In this document: piece by piece, positions 12,792-24,416 of the stretch
How positions within the stretch are numbered: position 1 is the first letter of the stretch
Layout: each line of letters begins with the position of its first letter
NCBI GenBank assembly: GCA_026027325.1
Contig: JAMSLZ010000006.1
Location: 310,001-374,000 of the forward strand
Source: Actinomucor elegans
Taxonomy: Eukaryota; Mucoromycota; Mucoromycetes; Mucorales; Mucoraceae
DNA: 64,000 nt
Direction of reading: 5' to 3'
The notes under the pieces: model-generated
Seen by the model: the letters and a program-made list of their open reading frames with translations, nothing else
Databases searched by the model: none
What the model was told of the DNA's origin: nothing
Program-made: the position numbers and the translations under genes

Positions 12792-15700
12792 ATGAAGCAA
12801 CGTTTCAACGCTTTGGATGTTCGTGCAACTGTCATAAATCTTCGAGAAAGGTACACCAAGCTTTTCATAATTACATTGAAATCACTAATACGAACTCTTC
12901 AATAGACTTATTGGCATTCGTTTGCAAAACATTTACGATGTCAATTCAAAGACGTTTCTGTTCAAATTTGCCAAGGCAAGTCATTTTTTTTCGAGATTTT
13001 CGCGTTGAAATGATATTAATCGGTAATAATATATAGCCTGATGACAAGGAACTAGTCTTGGTCGAATCTGGTATTCGTATTCATACAACTCAATTTAGCC
13101 GTGACAAGTCCATTACACCTACGCCTTTCTGTGCCAAGGTAACATTTATTAGTCATAACCTTGACAGATTCATTAACGCGCATTTGTAGCTTCGTAAACA
13201 CCTTCGTACTAGACGCGTCACCAATGTACGTCAATTAGGCGTTGATCGTATTGTTGATTTCGAGTTTGCTGGAGGTGAAATGGGCATTGGATATCATATC
13301 ATTTGCGAATTTTATGCTTCTGTAAGTAATTTTTTTTTTCAGTTTAAAGTGGATGCAATTACTCAGTATGTTTTGCGTGTAGGGTAATATTATTCTGACA
13401 GATCATGAATACCGTATCCTGGCCTTGCTTCGCGTTGTTCCACCTACAGACACTTTGAAAATAGCAGTTGGAGAGATTTATAATGTGAAAACAGCTTTGG
13501 GAGATTTTGAAAAGGTAGAAGTAGATCAATTAAGAACCGCTTTGAGATCTGCTGGACCCAAGGATACACTGAAGAAGTTGCTTAATATCAAGTTTGGTAA
13601 GTTTTGAATAGGATATAATATGGAATCAGTGATTAAATGTTTTTGACGCGTAACAGAATATGGGCCCGCTATGATTGAGCATATTATTATAGAAGCCAAG
13701 TTAGACCCCAATATGAAAGTCGCAACTGACTTTGATTCATCTGAAGGTAGTTTTGTGTATGAGTGCTCTGAATAAGTCTTTTAATCATAAGCTATTTTAG
13801 GTTCTCCTATGATGCAGTCTTTGTTGGAAGGATTTAATAAGGGTGATGAATTAATTGAATCTACCAAGAACGTTGTACCTAATGGTTATATCATCCTTTT
13901 GGACGACAAACAAAAGCCTAAGACTGAGAATGAAGAGGAAGTCGAAATGTAAGTGGTGTATATTGCAAGATTTTTTACGTACTTACAATGGTATTAGTTA
14001 TGATGAGTTCCATCCTTTCTTGTACAATCAGTTCGCCAGTCGCAAATTCAAAGAATATGTTACGTTTGATAAAGCTGTTGATGAATTCTTTTCAGCTATC
14101 GAATCTCAAAAATTAGAGCTGAAATCCAGACGTCAAGAAGAGGCTGCATTGAAAAAACTAGAAGCCGTTCGTAAAGAGCAAGAAAACAGAGTCCAAACTC
14201 TTTTAAATCAGCAAATCACAAACGTACGCAAAGCTCAATTGATTGAACTGAATTTACAAATGGTCGATGCTGCTATTACCATTATTCGAAATGCTGTAGC
14301 TAGTCAAATGGATTGGCAAGACCTTCATGATTTGGTAAAGGAAGAAAAGAGAAGAGAGAATCCCATTGCCATGATTATCGACAATCTTAAGCTAGAAACA
14401 AATCAATTGACTTTGGTTTTGACGTGAGTAGTCCTTTGATAAACAAAACTTTAATTTACTCAACTGGCTTGATTGTGTAGTGATCCCGAAGAATACGAAG
14501 AAAGCGACAGTGAAGATGAAGATCAGCCTGAACAAAAGACTTTCAAAGTCGATGTTGATATGGGATTAACTGCTTTCGCCAATGCTAGAAAATACTATGA
14601 ACAGAAAAAGACCACTGCCACAAAGCATGAAAAAACAATCGAAGCTTCTTCTAAGGCTTTGAAATCAGCCGAGCGCAAGATTCGTCAAGATTTAAAGGAA
14701 ACAAAGATTACAGCAACCATTAACAAGATCAGAAAGCCTTTCTGGTTTGAGAAGTTCTTGTGGTTTATTTCTACTGACGGGCATCTCGTTATTGCTGGCC
14801 GTGACATGCAACAAAATGAAATGTTGGTCAAGCGTTATCTTTCAAAGGATGATGCATACGTTCACGCTGATCTTCATGGTGCCGCCTCTGTCATTGTCAA
14901 AAATAAACCCAATGCAAACGGCCAGCCTATTCCTCCAAGCACGTTGTATCAAGCAGGTATCATGTCTGTCTGCCAAAGTAAAGCATGGGATGCTAAAATG
15001 GTGACCAGTGCCTATTGGGTATATCCTGACCAAGTCTCCAAATCTGCACCTTCTGGTGAATACCTTACAACGGGTAGTTTCATGATTCGTGGTAAAAAGA
15101 ACTTTTTGCCTCCAGTGCAACTCGTTTATGGTTTTGGCTATGTGTTTAAACTCGATGAATCTTCAATTGGTAACCATGTCAAAGCTAATATGGAGCAAGC
15201 AGCAGCTGAGGAACAGGAAGAGACTGAATCTGCTCAACCTAAATCCGACAAACCTGATTATCGAGATGCCATTGAAGACAGCACGGCTGTAACAGAAGCA
15301 CCTAAAGCTCCAGTTTCAACAGAAAAGCAGATGGATGAAACCAAGGTTGAAACATCAGGTAAAACATGAAGCTCAGATACTATTAATTTTTCAATATACT
15401 CAAACTCACTATTGCTATAGGCATTTCTACGCCCGTTACTGAAAAATCCGAGACCGCTACTGAGGATTCAGACGATTCGGATGATAGTAGCAGTGATGAT
15501 GAAAATGCTTTCCCAGATACTCAACTTGAATCTTTGCCTGTTACTTCATTGGAAAAGGATACAGCTAAAACCGATAAATACGACTTGGAAGATTATGGTC
15601 ATGACTCAGACGAGCAAGATAATACCCAAATTTCATCCAACGGATCCAATACACCTGCTAAAAAGTTTATTACAGCCAAAGAACGTAGATTGATGAAAAA

Positions 15701-16561
15701 GGTCAATGTCACCGAAATTACAGAAGAAGTTAAGGCATTACAACAAAAGCAACAACAGAGCAAGCAAAAGCAACAACAGGTGCCAGCCAAGCCCAAGGCC
15801 GCTGCTCCTCCTGCTCCTGCTCGTGGTCGCAAGGGTAAAGCTAAAAAGATTAAGGATAAATATGCCGATCAAGATGAAGAAGAGAGACAGCTTCGTATGG
15901 AACTTTTAGGTGTAAGTGCTGATTACTCTTTTTTTTTCCCATTTTACACCTTGCTAACACCTTTCTTTAGTCAAATAAGGGACCACAGCCCAAGGGTAAA
16001 AAAGCCAAACGTGAAGCCAAAGCCAAAGAAGAAAAGGCTGCTTTGGAAAAAGAAAGAGCTGCTAAGAAGGCCGCTGATGAAATGGCCAAACAAGAGCTTT
16101 TAGAAAGAAAGAAAGCAGAAGAAATCGACAATGCTCAGCCTTTGGAAACTGAAGGTGTTGATGAAAAGGACACGGAAACAATTCGTCAGATGCTCAAGGA
16201 AGAAAATATTACCATGTTGGAAGCAGATGAAGTGGCCAACCTGTCTGTACTTGATTCATTCACGCCTAACCCTTTACCAGAAGACATTATCCACTTTGCT
16301 ATCCCAGTATGCGCACCATATGCTGCTATTCAAAAGTACAAGTACAAGGTTAAATTGACGCCTGGTTCTTTAAAGCGTGGCAAGGCCATCAAGCAAGCAC
16401 AATCTGTGTTCTTTAATCTAAGTGAAGCTACTGCTCGCGAAAAGGAGCTCATTAAGAGTGTGCCTGAAATGGAAGGTATCAATACTATGATGAGTAAAGT
16501 AAAAGTATCTGCACCTAACCTTGAAGCCAGTAAGCGCAAGAAAGGTGGTAACAGAAGATAA
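12792..16561 (+). CDS. rqc2: Rqc2/NEMF ribosome quality control factor
   Basis: Eleven exons (12792-12850, 12906-12975, 13037-13138, 13190-13321, 13383-13596, 13657-13746, 13801-13948, 13998-14423, 14481-15358, 15421-15911, 15971-16561) join to 1066 aa. The N terminus [20 protein letters not shown] begins the NFACT-N domain. A long coiled coil ([20 protein letters not shown] region) precedes the NFACT-R domain with [20 protein letters not shown] and HADLHGA near residue 541. Then come acidic/basic low-complexity segments ([11 protein letters not shown]; a KKAK basic region) and the C-terminal NFACT-C/DUF3441 region ending KRKKGGNRR. Homologs bind stalled 60S peptidyl-tRNA, stabilise the Ltn1 ligase and add CAT tails. 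Intron 2 (12976-13036) has a GC donor. Confidence 0.95.
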
Positions 16562-18137
16562 ATATATACATAAATATATATAGAATAGAATAGATCTAAA
16601 ACGAATAAACTTGTAATTATATCCCAAAAATTTCCAGTGATTTGATGCCTTGGCACTCCTGATGAGTAATATATGATTTGGTTCTATTCTAAATCTGGCC
16701 GCTCGAAACCTAAAATCAACAAGGTAAAAGGAGACATTTAGTAGTCAATTGAGGGATGCTGTGAGTTAAAACATTGAAGCCAATTTGAGCTTTACCAGAT
16801 GTAGCTGCTCATTCTGAGCAAGAACTGGTAATTATAATCACATGTGACATTTGGTTGGGATCGTTCTAGAGATCTATTGAATCTTGTTTACCGTCGTTTA
16901 TATATATATAGATAAGCATCATTTGTTATTATAAAAGACTTTGCTGTTTTATATATATTATATAGACCTTTATTGTACTATGCCCAGATAAACTACGTTT
17001 TTTCCGCGTACATACTTAAATGGAGTGACCTTTTTAACAGGATAAAATCAGGCAAATAACCTGTTCAAGTGTTAAGCTATGGTCAATAATGCGACTCATT
17101 ATATCGAGTTTAAAAGCTCTGTTTTAGGCTATAAATGATTATCCTCTCTTTATCATTTCTTTGAAAGTGTATAGGACATGCTGATCAAAAGCTATCTTAT
17201 TCAATTGAAATTAAAAGTGGGATAAACTTGAGCGTATTCATTGTTTTATGCGGCTGAGACATGATGATTACTGTCAAGTTACATCGTACGTCGCAACAGA
17301 TTATAATGTGACAGAGCTGAAAAGCCCATCCCGCATAGTTCGAAATACTCGAGGCGTAAGTGCTATAATGACGTTATTAGGTTGTTCTAACAGCATTATC
17401 TTTACATGTAAGGCTGATTGTCCAGTTATCCATGTCAGCTAGCTGTTTGAAAGGCAATAGCTTCAGAGGTAAAACCAAGTTTATATCTAACATTTTGCTG
17501 CATTGTACTAGTTTTCGACTAAGGACATGTTCAAGACCTGGGCGTTATTTCAATGACGTATCAGCAGCTAGAAGCTTACAACTACCATTTCTCTCAAACC
17601 TTTGCTAATATAGTCACGATAATTGTTTAAAAAAAAAATTAGCACTTGCCACAGTCCTAACGCGTGGACCTATTCATCATTATAATAGACCCTTACCTAC
17701 TAAGCATACCCAAAAAAAAAATGTGTCCTCTAGGATGGAATTGCATATTGTTAAAATAGAAGCCAATGCACAACCAGTTCAGCATGAAGTTGTATATAGC
17801 GATAAGCAGGTGATTAAAAGCGCAATTGCCAGACTTGACTGTGAACCAAGAATTTTTGATCAATGAATAGATTGGTATGATAATTGACGTTTTATCCGAG
17901 AAGTAATGAGCCTCTCATGTATCTTCTCCAACCTATAGCTGTAGCTATCCTTCTCTGGAATTTGATCAACCACCCATCTTGATTTGAAACCTTATCTTTA
18001 TGGGCTAATTTACCTTTTCTATCAATAAAGACCCATTACCATATTTCATTGTCCGTGACTCTGCATTAAAAAAAAAAAAACGTGCAAGCTTAAAAGTTAA
18101 AGCCAAGCCTGAGGGTTTATCCTTTTTAACCATTCCT
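16562..18137. other. intergenic region, 1.6 kb
   Basis: One minus-orientation unit of the dispersed repeat at 16807-16880. A 64-codon ORF at 17248-17442 ends its first half at a perfect GTAAGT donor (17356), but no matching downstream exon was found. The rest is AT-rich without clear features. Confidence 0.5.
16807..16880 (-). repeat. dispersed ~170-bp repeat unit (minus orientation)
   Basis: Contains GCTCATTCTGAGCAAGAACT, then CATGTGACATTTGGTTGGGA and AGAGATCTATTG, the three conserved blocks of the family in the right order. Confidence 0.65.
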
Positions 18138-18651
18138 ATGAAGATGCGTAATCCCATTAAGTCAAAGAAAAAGTCGAGACGCTTTACCGAATTACAAGAA
18201 GATACAGGGTTTACTGACGCACAGTTCGAGACTCCCGAAACTCCCAGTAAGTGACTGAAGCTCTAGCTCTTTCGACGTTGTTTAACAATACGCATAGTTC
18301 CTTGGAGCGCTATCGGTTTAGCTACGTTATTGTTTGTTATTGGAGGTATTTTATTAGCCATTGGTATCTTGATCAAGATTGGTACCATTACTTCAGACGT
18401 AATCTCAATCATTAGCATATAAATCTTGGCAATAGAACTAATACAATGTTTATATAGGTGTGGCTTACAAGAGGAACAGCTTTTATTGTGCTTGGCAGCA
18501 TCATGTTTATCCCAGGTATAAAAAATCAGTGGGATACAAACTCGCATTCATATTTACGCATCTTGTAGGTTCATATCATTTGTATATTGCTTATTATGCA
18601 TATTACAAGTATCCCGGATATGATTTCTCACTCATACCCGACTGGGAATAA
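18138..18651 (+). CDS. TMEM230-like membrane protein
   Basis: Exons 18138-18246, 18298-18398, 18458-18515 and 18569-18651 give 116 aa. Two membrane segments (IGLATLLFVIGGILLAIGIL and AFIVLGSIMFIPGSYHLYIA) form a hairpin, preceded by a basic N terminus (KSKKKSRRF). The C terminus YYAYYKYPGYDFSLIPDWE with the FIPG-YH motif is the hallmark of the TMEM230/TMEM134 family, which in animals acts in vesicle trafficking. The function in fungi is not established. An in-frame second ATG lies at 18144. Confidence 0.88.
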
Positions 18652-18734
18652 CCAAACTATTAAATGTATATATTAAAAAAAAAAGATCAACTTTTTATTC
18701 TGGAGCTTATAGGTAAACTATATTAAGAATACTG

Positions 18735-18884
18735 CTAAATAGCCTTTTTGGCCTCTTCAGCCTTGGCATGCTTTTTGGCCTTGTGTAAGTGTTGTTCTAG
18801 TTTTTTTTCAGTTTTGGATTTGGGTCTGTGCTTGTCTTCTTTTTCAGCGAGATCCTTGTGGCTAGAGTGGCTCTTTTTTCCCAT
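18735..18884 (-). CDS. small Lys/His-rich protein, 49 aa
   Basis: A single-exon ORF of 49 codons starting MGKKSHSSHKDLAEKEDKH and ending KKHAKAEEAKKAI. About one residue in three is Lys or Arg, with heptad-like spacing. There is no upstream ATG in frame. The composition suggests an unstructured nucleic-acid-binding or ribosome-associated protein, but I do not recognise a family. It converges with TMEM230 (84 bp between stops). It could be non-coding; the steady use of AAG/AAA codons and the lack of any stop favour coding. Confidence 0.45.
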   Translation of the reverse strand: MGKKSHSSHKDLAEKEDKHRPKSKTEKKLEQHLHKAKKHAKAEEAKKAI

Positions 18885-19354
18885 GTTAGATGATTTACTT
18901 GGTACGTTGGGTTTAGAGTTTATGGTAGTCTTTTTATAACATGTAGCTTATTCATGGGTATGTGTTTGTTAGTTGAATCACCTCGTGGTTCCCGATGGTA
19001 ATCCGAGGGGGTTTTCAAGGGAATATTAAACATTGAAAGACATTAAACAGAGATATATAATATAAATGCAGTTTTTCTTAATGTAAAGGGAGTGAAGTGT
19101 ATATAAAAATAGTAGTATCGTAGCAGTAGTAGTAAAAGTGCATATGTGTATAAATTATGAGTGAGTCGAAATTCCTTTTGAACGAGGCAGTGATAGTTAG
19201 GATATACTTCTGGATGTTTTTAACGAAGACATTGTAAGAAAAGAGTGGATGAGGTGCCTTTTTGTTTGTTTGTCATTGGTAAAATCAAGATATGGACTGC
19301 AGATGGCCTTGTTCATATAACCTCTGAATAAATAATCGAATGAATGGCTTATAA
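18885..19354. other. intergenic region, 470 bp
   Basis: Upstream of the small Lys-rich gene and downstream of the UCH37-like gene. Nothing recognised beyond AT-rich sequence and an interrupted GTAGTA run around 19110-19130. Confidence 0.5.
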
Positions 19355-20873
19355 TCATGCTGCCTCTTTATGTGATTTATCTGTGCATGGTAATGAATTG
19401 TCTATAGGTGTAATTTCAATAGAAGCCCTTACCTCATACATCTTGTCCTTTTCTACTTCTAGACCTAGACTTTCATATAATCTTAACGCATCATCCTGTG
19501 TCTGCAGCCAAATGTCCATCATGTCTTCCTTTTTTCCACTCAACAGTGCCTGAACAGTAGTCTGATCTTCAGGCGGCAGTTGCTCGTAGGACCGACAATA
19601 GTCGAGTAATTGCATTGAAAGCATCTGTCCGCGTCTATTTCTTTCCTTTTTATCAAACATATGAGACACTGTACTATACAGCCTACTGGTACTCACATTG
19701 TTTAAAGCGAATCTATACTCTTCCTCCCATTGACTTGTATCCATCTTCCCTCTCCAATCCGGTTGATACAAATCCAATGCTTGTTCTATTTCGCGTTTTA
19801 CGTGATTCTTTCCTACCAATCGTCGCTGATATACTAATTTTCTATCTTCAATGACTGCCCATAATGAAACTGGTACTTGCTGTCTTTGATATCTATCGCA
19901 CACTTTAGGAATCGGCCATTCTTTTCACCTTCAAGCTTACTGTTTTACATTTCACACTTTTTCGTGATTTCCACTTGAGCTGCCCTTAGCCAATTAGTCT
20001 CACTGCAAGCAGCTAGGTGGATATACGCGATTAAATACCACATGAACACATACTATTGTTACTTACCTAGTTTCAAAGGGCTTCTTTTCAATCCATCCAA
20101 CTCCCATAAATATCCATCAAAGTTTATGTACGAGACTGAATGGTAAATCTCATGTTTCTCTTTATTGTGATGCAGATGGTGACTAAAGATGCATGATAAA
20201 CAATCAAAAAGCGTAACGGTATGGCCCTCCTACCTACCTTGATAGGCTATTATGCGCTTGTCTAAATACCTGGCTGTTTGTTAACGTGAGTCCTTTAAGC
20301 TGTATACGCGTCAGTTCTTTCCAACTTGAATAACGCGTCAATAGTTACCATGGAGGAGAAATCATGAGTGAATTCTTTGAAATGGCTCAACTCTTTGCCT
20401 ATATCAACTATATCACTGCAATTTAATAATATGTTGAGCAAAGCATGCATCGCATAAGCGTCGTGAACGACCTAGACTAGTGTGTGAGATACATGGAACA
20501 TGCTTTTTATTTCAATTTACCTGATTGGAAAAGTAGATGTTGCTTTTTGGCATGGGTGTATTATCTTCTCTGAATGATTCAGGCCTATGCTTTATTAAAA
20601 CCATAAGTCCATAAACAGGCCTATGCATGTATGTGTTATTCTGTTTGTTTTATGCAAAAAAAGGTCTCTTTTTCTATACTTTAAATGATGAATCGTTTCT
20701 CTGTCAATGACTTGTTCCACTTGAATCCCTCGCGCTCCTATCTTTGAACATAATCTTGTAAAGACACCTGCAAGGATGATTTAGTAAATTACAAGACAAG
20801 TCAGTAACAAGTGCTTGCCTGGATCTGGCTCAAGAGGATCCCAAGAACTCTCGGGATTAGACTCTATCGTCAT
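19355..20873 (-). CDS. UCH37/UCHL5-type ubiquitin C-terminal hydrolase homolog, catalytic Cys replaced by Tyr
   Basis: Seven exons (20819-20873, 20680-20767, 20521-20620, 20349-20471, 20238-20299, 20067-20182, 19355-19920) join exactly to 369 aa. UCH landmarks in order: SNPESSWDPLEPDPGVFTRL, KPVYGLMVLIKHRPESF, oxyanion Gln81, then HDAYAMHALLNILLNC, FKEFTHDF, LTNSQVFRQAHNSL, catalytic-type His157 in EIYHSVSYI, and Asp172 in WELDGLKRSP. In active UCH37 proteins the motif is NNACATQAI; here the nucleophile position is Tyr87. The His and Asp numbers are each 7 below human UCHL5, so the alignment is ungapped there. Active homologs trim ubiquitin chains on the proteasome (via Rpn13) and bind INO80. 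The C-terminal 180 aa may correspond to the UCH37-like tail. Intron 1 (20768-20818) has a GC donor; the 146-nt intron 19921-20066 is unusually long for this window. Confidence 0.88.
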
Positions 20874-21061
20874 ACTTGAAGAAAAAGAGAGAGAGAAAAA
20901 AAAGATGAAAAGAAAGGAAAACAAAAAGGTGATGCATATATAAACTTCTTTCTGTTCCTTTCTTTTGCCTATTTTAAAACATGGTATTAATTTACTCAAT
21001 GAAGCAATAACATGACGCATAGTAAAACGCCCATATGTACAGTCGCAAGGGATCCAAAACA

Positions 21062-21600
21062 TCAGAATTCAAAAGATAGCCATCTCCTATAACACGAGCT
21101 TGTACAAAAAAGACGCGTACCTGTACCTTTCACCCTACCCAAGGACTCGTAACCCTATATCCCTTAAATCATATGGTCCCATATAAAGTCGATGGTATCC
21201 AAAGTGTATGTCAAGAAATTTAGGTTTGACTGACACATCTTCCCCATAGAGAGCTCCTATATTGAAATCTCGAGATTGATCTTTATGAAACAAAAGATCG
21301 ACATCCCTTTGAACCAATACGAGTTCATATAAATAGAGTATGTAAGCATTCTATGTCTATAGATCTCCTCAGTCTACGGGGTATCCTCTTTCCAGTGTTT
21401 AGACAATACACGGTGAGTGACCCATAGTATAAACGCTTCAAGTTGATGGAGGGAGAGCTATATATATTTATATACTGATACACCATTGCTGTACTAGCAC
21501 GTGTATATTCGTAATAGATGATACAGCTAAAAGCAAGGGTAAGCCAATGACAATAGAAACGTATGGTTTATAAAGGGATTTGTATATGTTTGTTTGACGA
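21062..21600 (-). CDS. unrecognised gene, 5' end unresolved
   Basis: Three 3' exons can be joined: 21410-21457 (LSLHQLEAFILWVTHR), 21139-21350 (NAYILYLYELVLVQRDVDLL ... YHRLYMGPYDLRDIGLRVLG), and 21062-21086 (RWLSFEF, stop). The introns 21351-21409 and 21087-21138 have GT...AG ends and normal sizes. Upstream, a hydrophobic frame (PYVSIVIGLPLLLA) near 21525-21570 joins in phase through a possible 68-nt intron, which would give an N-terminal membrane segment, but no ATG is found in that frame. It ends 189 bp upstream of the UCH37-like start on the same strand. I do not recognise the family; it may be a pseudogene with a lost start. Confidence 0.35.
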
Positions 21601-21640
21601 GAGGAGGTTCATGAATCAAAGATGTTTATGGTCTAGCTGC

Positions 21641-21675
21641 ATGCCTGTTCATTCATGCCTGTTCATTCATGCCTG
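21641..21675. repeat. 14-bp tandem repeat, 2.5 copies
   Basis: ATGCCTGTTCATTC occurs twice perfectly (21641-21654, 21655-21668), followed by a partial third copy. Confidence 0.9.
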
Positions 21676-21887
21676 CAACAAGTTTGTGGCTGAATGAGTG
21701 GTGCTTTTATTCTTGAACATTTTACCTAATCCAGTAATCATTATATGCGTTGAAGCATTAATTATTACAGAACATTTCTGGAATTAGTGATATTTGATTT
21801 CAAATACATATAAGGGCTACTAATTATTGACAAGTTTATGATAGTCATTATACTGCAGTTAAACAATGGTTATAATAAATGCAGCTA

Positions 21888-22280
21888 GCCATTCTGAGTA
21901 TGAAAAACTTCTCAGATGTGGCATTGACCAAGATCATCCTGGAAGATTTATTAATCATTAGATATGATCTATATGAACTATAGTTGTTGTTTTTTTTTGG
22001 CCAATGGCTGTAAGTGGCATAATAAATACTTTAATTACTAGTGATTATTTTTGATAAATGGAAAAATTCATGTACAAGTAATCAGCTGCACCATTTGAGC
22101 AGGATCTGTAAAGAGATCTATAGATCTAATTATGAAATATTTGCAATTTAGTTAACCACGAAAATGAAATATTTTCAAAACATACCAGTCAGGTAGAGAC
22201 TTTAGTATATGCAGCAACTAATTCTGAACTAGTGCTAGTAATCCAATGCGAATTTAAATGGAGAACGATCCAGAGATCTC
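21888..22280 (-). repeat. dispersed ~170-bp repeat, three tandem units (minus orientation)
   Basis: Cores: CAGATGTGGCATTGACCAAG near 21913, CAGCTGCACCATTTGAGCAG near 22083, and ATCCAATGCGAATTTAAATG near 22241; the spacings are 170 and about 160 bp. The middle unit keeps the outer GAGATCTATAGATCT block. A weaker fourth unit may lie near 21710-21760. Confidence 0.65.
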
Positions 22281-24416
22281 GAAATGAAGAACATGATTAA
22301 ACTCCAGAAAAATCGAAGGATGGTAAACACTCAGATGTATTTTCAGTCTCCGGCATCCTCTTCTAGAGGGACCTTATTACATTTGAGAGGCTTATCTGAT
22401 CGATGCTATAAATGTTATGAATACGTGAGTACGCGTAAATGCTTTTTTTGCGTATTTTTTTCCCGTACAAATACACAGGTTATGGTTGTAAAACAAACTT
22501 TCCGAATATTCGGTTTTCTAATAAAGAAAGCTCCGCGGATTTGAAGAATTATAAATAGTTTTTTAAGCAATTTAATTCTTTTGAATATCGGGTTTTTTTT
22601 TTGTTATTAAATATCCAGTGGAAGAAATGGATCAATAAGAATACTCATCTAAATAGTTGACGGATAATCAGATAGGATTTGTTTTCAGTGTACTATAGCA
22701 TTTCATTCGTCATCGAAAAATTAAACAAGGTACAACACACCATTGTCATACTACAGCTCGACGCATTTCTTAGAATTGTATGCTATTCAACGGCAAAGCA
22801 GGACATAAATTTAAAATCAATATATAGTATCGTATTACCATTTATCTATTAAAGTACATTTAATAAATAATAATAACAACTTGTTATTATAATAATATAT
22901 AAAGCTCCGCTTGCAAGGAGTTTTCTCCTAGAACAACATTTTCTTTGTATTTTTGCATAAATCATATATTATCTGCTAAAGAACCTGATTATCTATAGGT
23001 TTATTTAATTAACTAAATTGTTGGCATATTTTACGACCGTGTATTTAAAATTAGACATTCTCTGGGTCTCATACTAAAAAAAAAAAAAAAATCTTCCCAG
23101 CTTGAAAATTGTTATAGCGCACCAACCGACACAAAGAATCTCGGTAAATCTCGCATCTGATGAATGGATCATGCCCAAAATACGCTTAATCAGTCTTTAG
23201 CCGACTTTGTCCCTTTAAATGTTCTATTGGTATTTGCTAACCCAAAACCTTTATTAACCAAACGACTATTTTTTTTTCTTCTTTCATCCAGCAGCAGCAG
23301 TCGGAATATCGCCTAATCAACGTCATGAAACTGAGAGCCAACCGTACTTGTTTATTGATACTCTGTACACACAAGGCGGCGAATGATAGCTCCAGCAAAA
23401 AAAAAACCGAAACCAAGGTATCGAATTGCAAATCTATTGCGCTAGCCACTGAGTTTCAAGTAGTAGACCCTGTAATAGAGCTCTGTGTAATGCAAGAATC
23501 GCCTTAATGATTATCCCAGTAACCAATCTAGCGACAAGTTTTGGTATAGGTTACGTTTAAAAAGGCAAAACTAACAAGCGTGCACGGATCGTTTGTTACC
23601 ACTGTCAGAGGAGTGTACCTTTTCTTTGCACAAGTAAGTTACGCAACCATTCATTTAAATATCCCTATTCAATGAAAGTATTGTATGGTGCTTTATCTGA
23701 TGGCGCCGTTTAATTAATTATCTGAGTTGTATTCTTCCTCGTTCGTGCGTCTATAGAGAAACAGACTGATGCTTAATGCAGTAGAAGGGCTTGAGTAAGT
23801 CAAACAATATCTAAATCACCGCTTTGGTTTAGAGGTACCATTTTGTGTAGCAGTAACAATCCAACATCATGTCAACAGTTTTTCCCAAGTCATTACGCGT
23901 CATTACGCTTCAACAAGGGCTCGCTTCTAATAAATCAACCGTGTATTCCAATAAAAATACTCAAGATGACAGTATGGATAATCATCGCTGAACCGTAAAT
24001 TAACGAAATACCTGGATACCAGTATGTTCCAGCACCGGTAGCATGTTTTTCCGTTGATCGGCCGGATGTATATTTGTTTACAAATTTTTGCCACCTTTGT
24101 GGCCGGTAGAACAGTTAAAAACTCTATATAGCATATGTCTGTAGAGAATTGATGGCTAGTTTGAAAGAGCATATTAATGGATGGCACTCATAGACAGACT
24201 ATCAGCTTATATTCGAGGTTATACTACCTACGCCTTAGCTTCAATTTATACCTATGTCATAGTTTTCCAAGTCTATCCCGGCGGTTTGAGATTGTTTACC
24301 AAATCAGATAGCTACAGTTCATCTGTGTTTCAAACACAATCGATAATGAAGAGCTTTTTCCACGTCGTAATCCTTTTATCCTTCTCTTCTTTGTTTCTTC
24401 ACATATCAGTTATCAA

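Larger units (their letters stand above)
20874..24416. other. 3.5-kb region with one unresolved gene and repeat units
   Basis: Besides the unresolved minus-strand gene at 21062-~21600 it holds a 14-bp tandem repeat (21641-21675) and a three-unit array of the dispersed repeat (21888-22280). From 22300 to 24416 I see only short ORFs, AT-rich stretches and an A-run at 23076-23091. The last few hundred bases should be the hal4 promoter. Confidence 0.5.

Noticed and set aside
17248..17442. ORF ending its first part at a perfect GTAAGT
   Set aside because: No downstream acceptor with a continuing coding exon could be found.
22284..22544. 86-codon ORF (MKNMIKLQKNRRMVNTQMYF...)
   Set aside because: It begins inside a dispersed repeat unit and has no recognisable domain.
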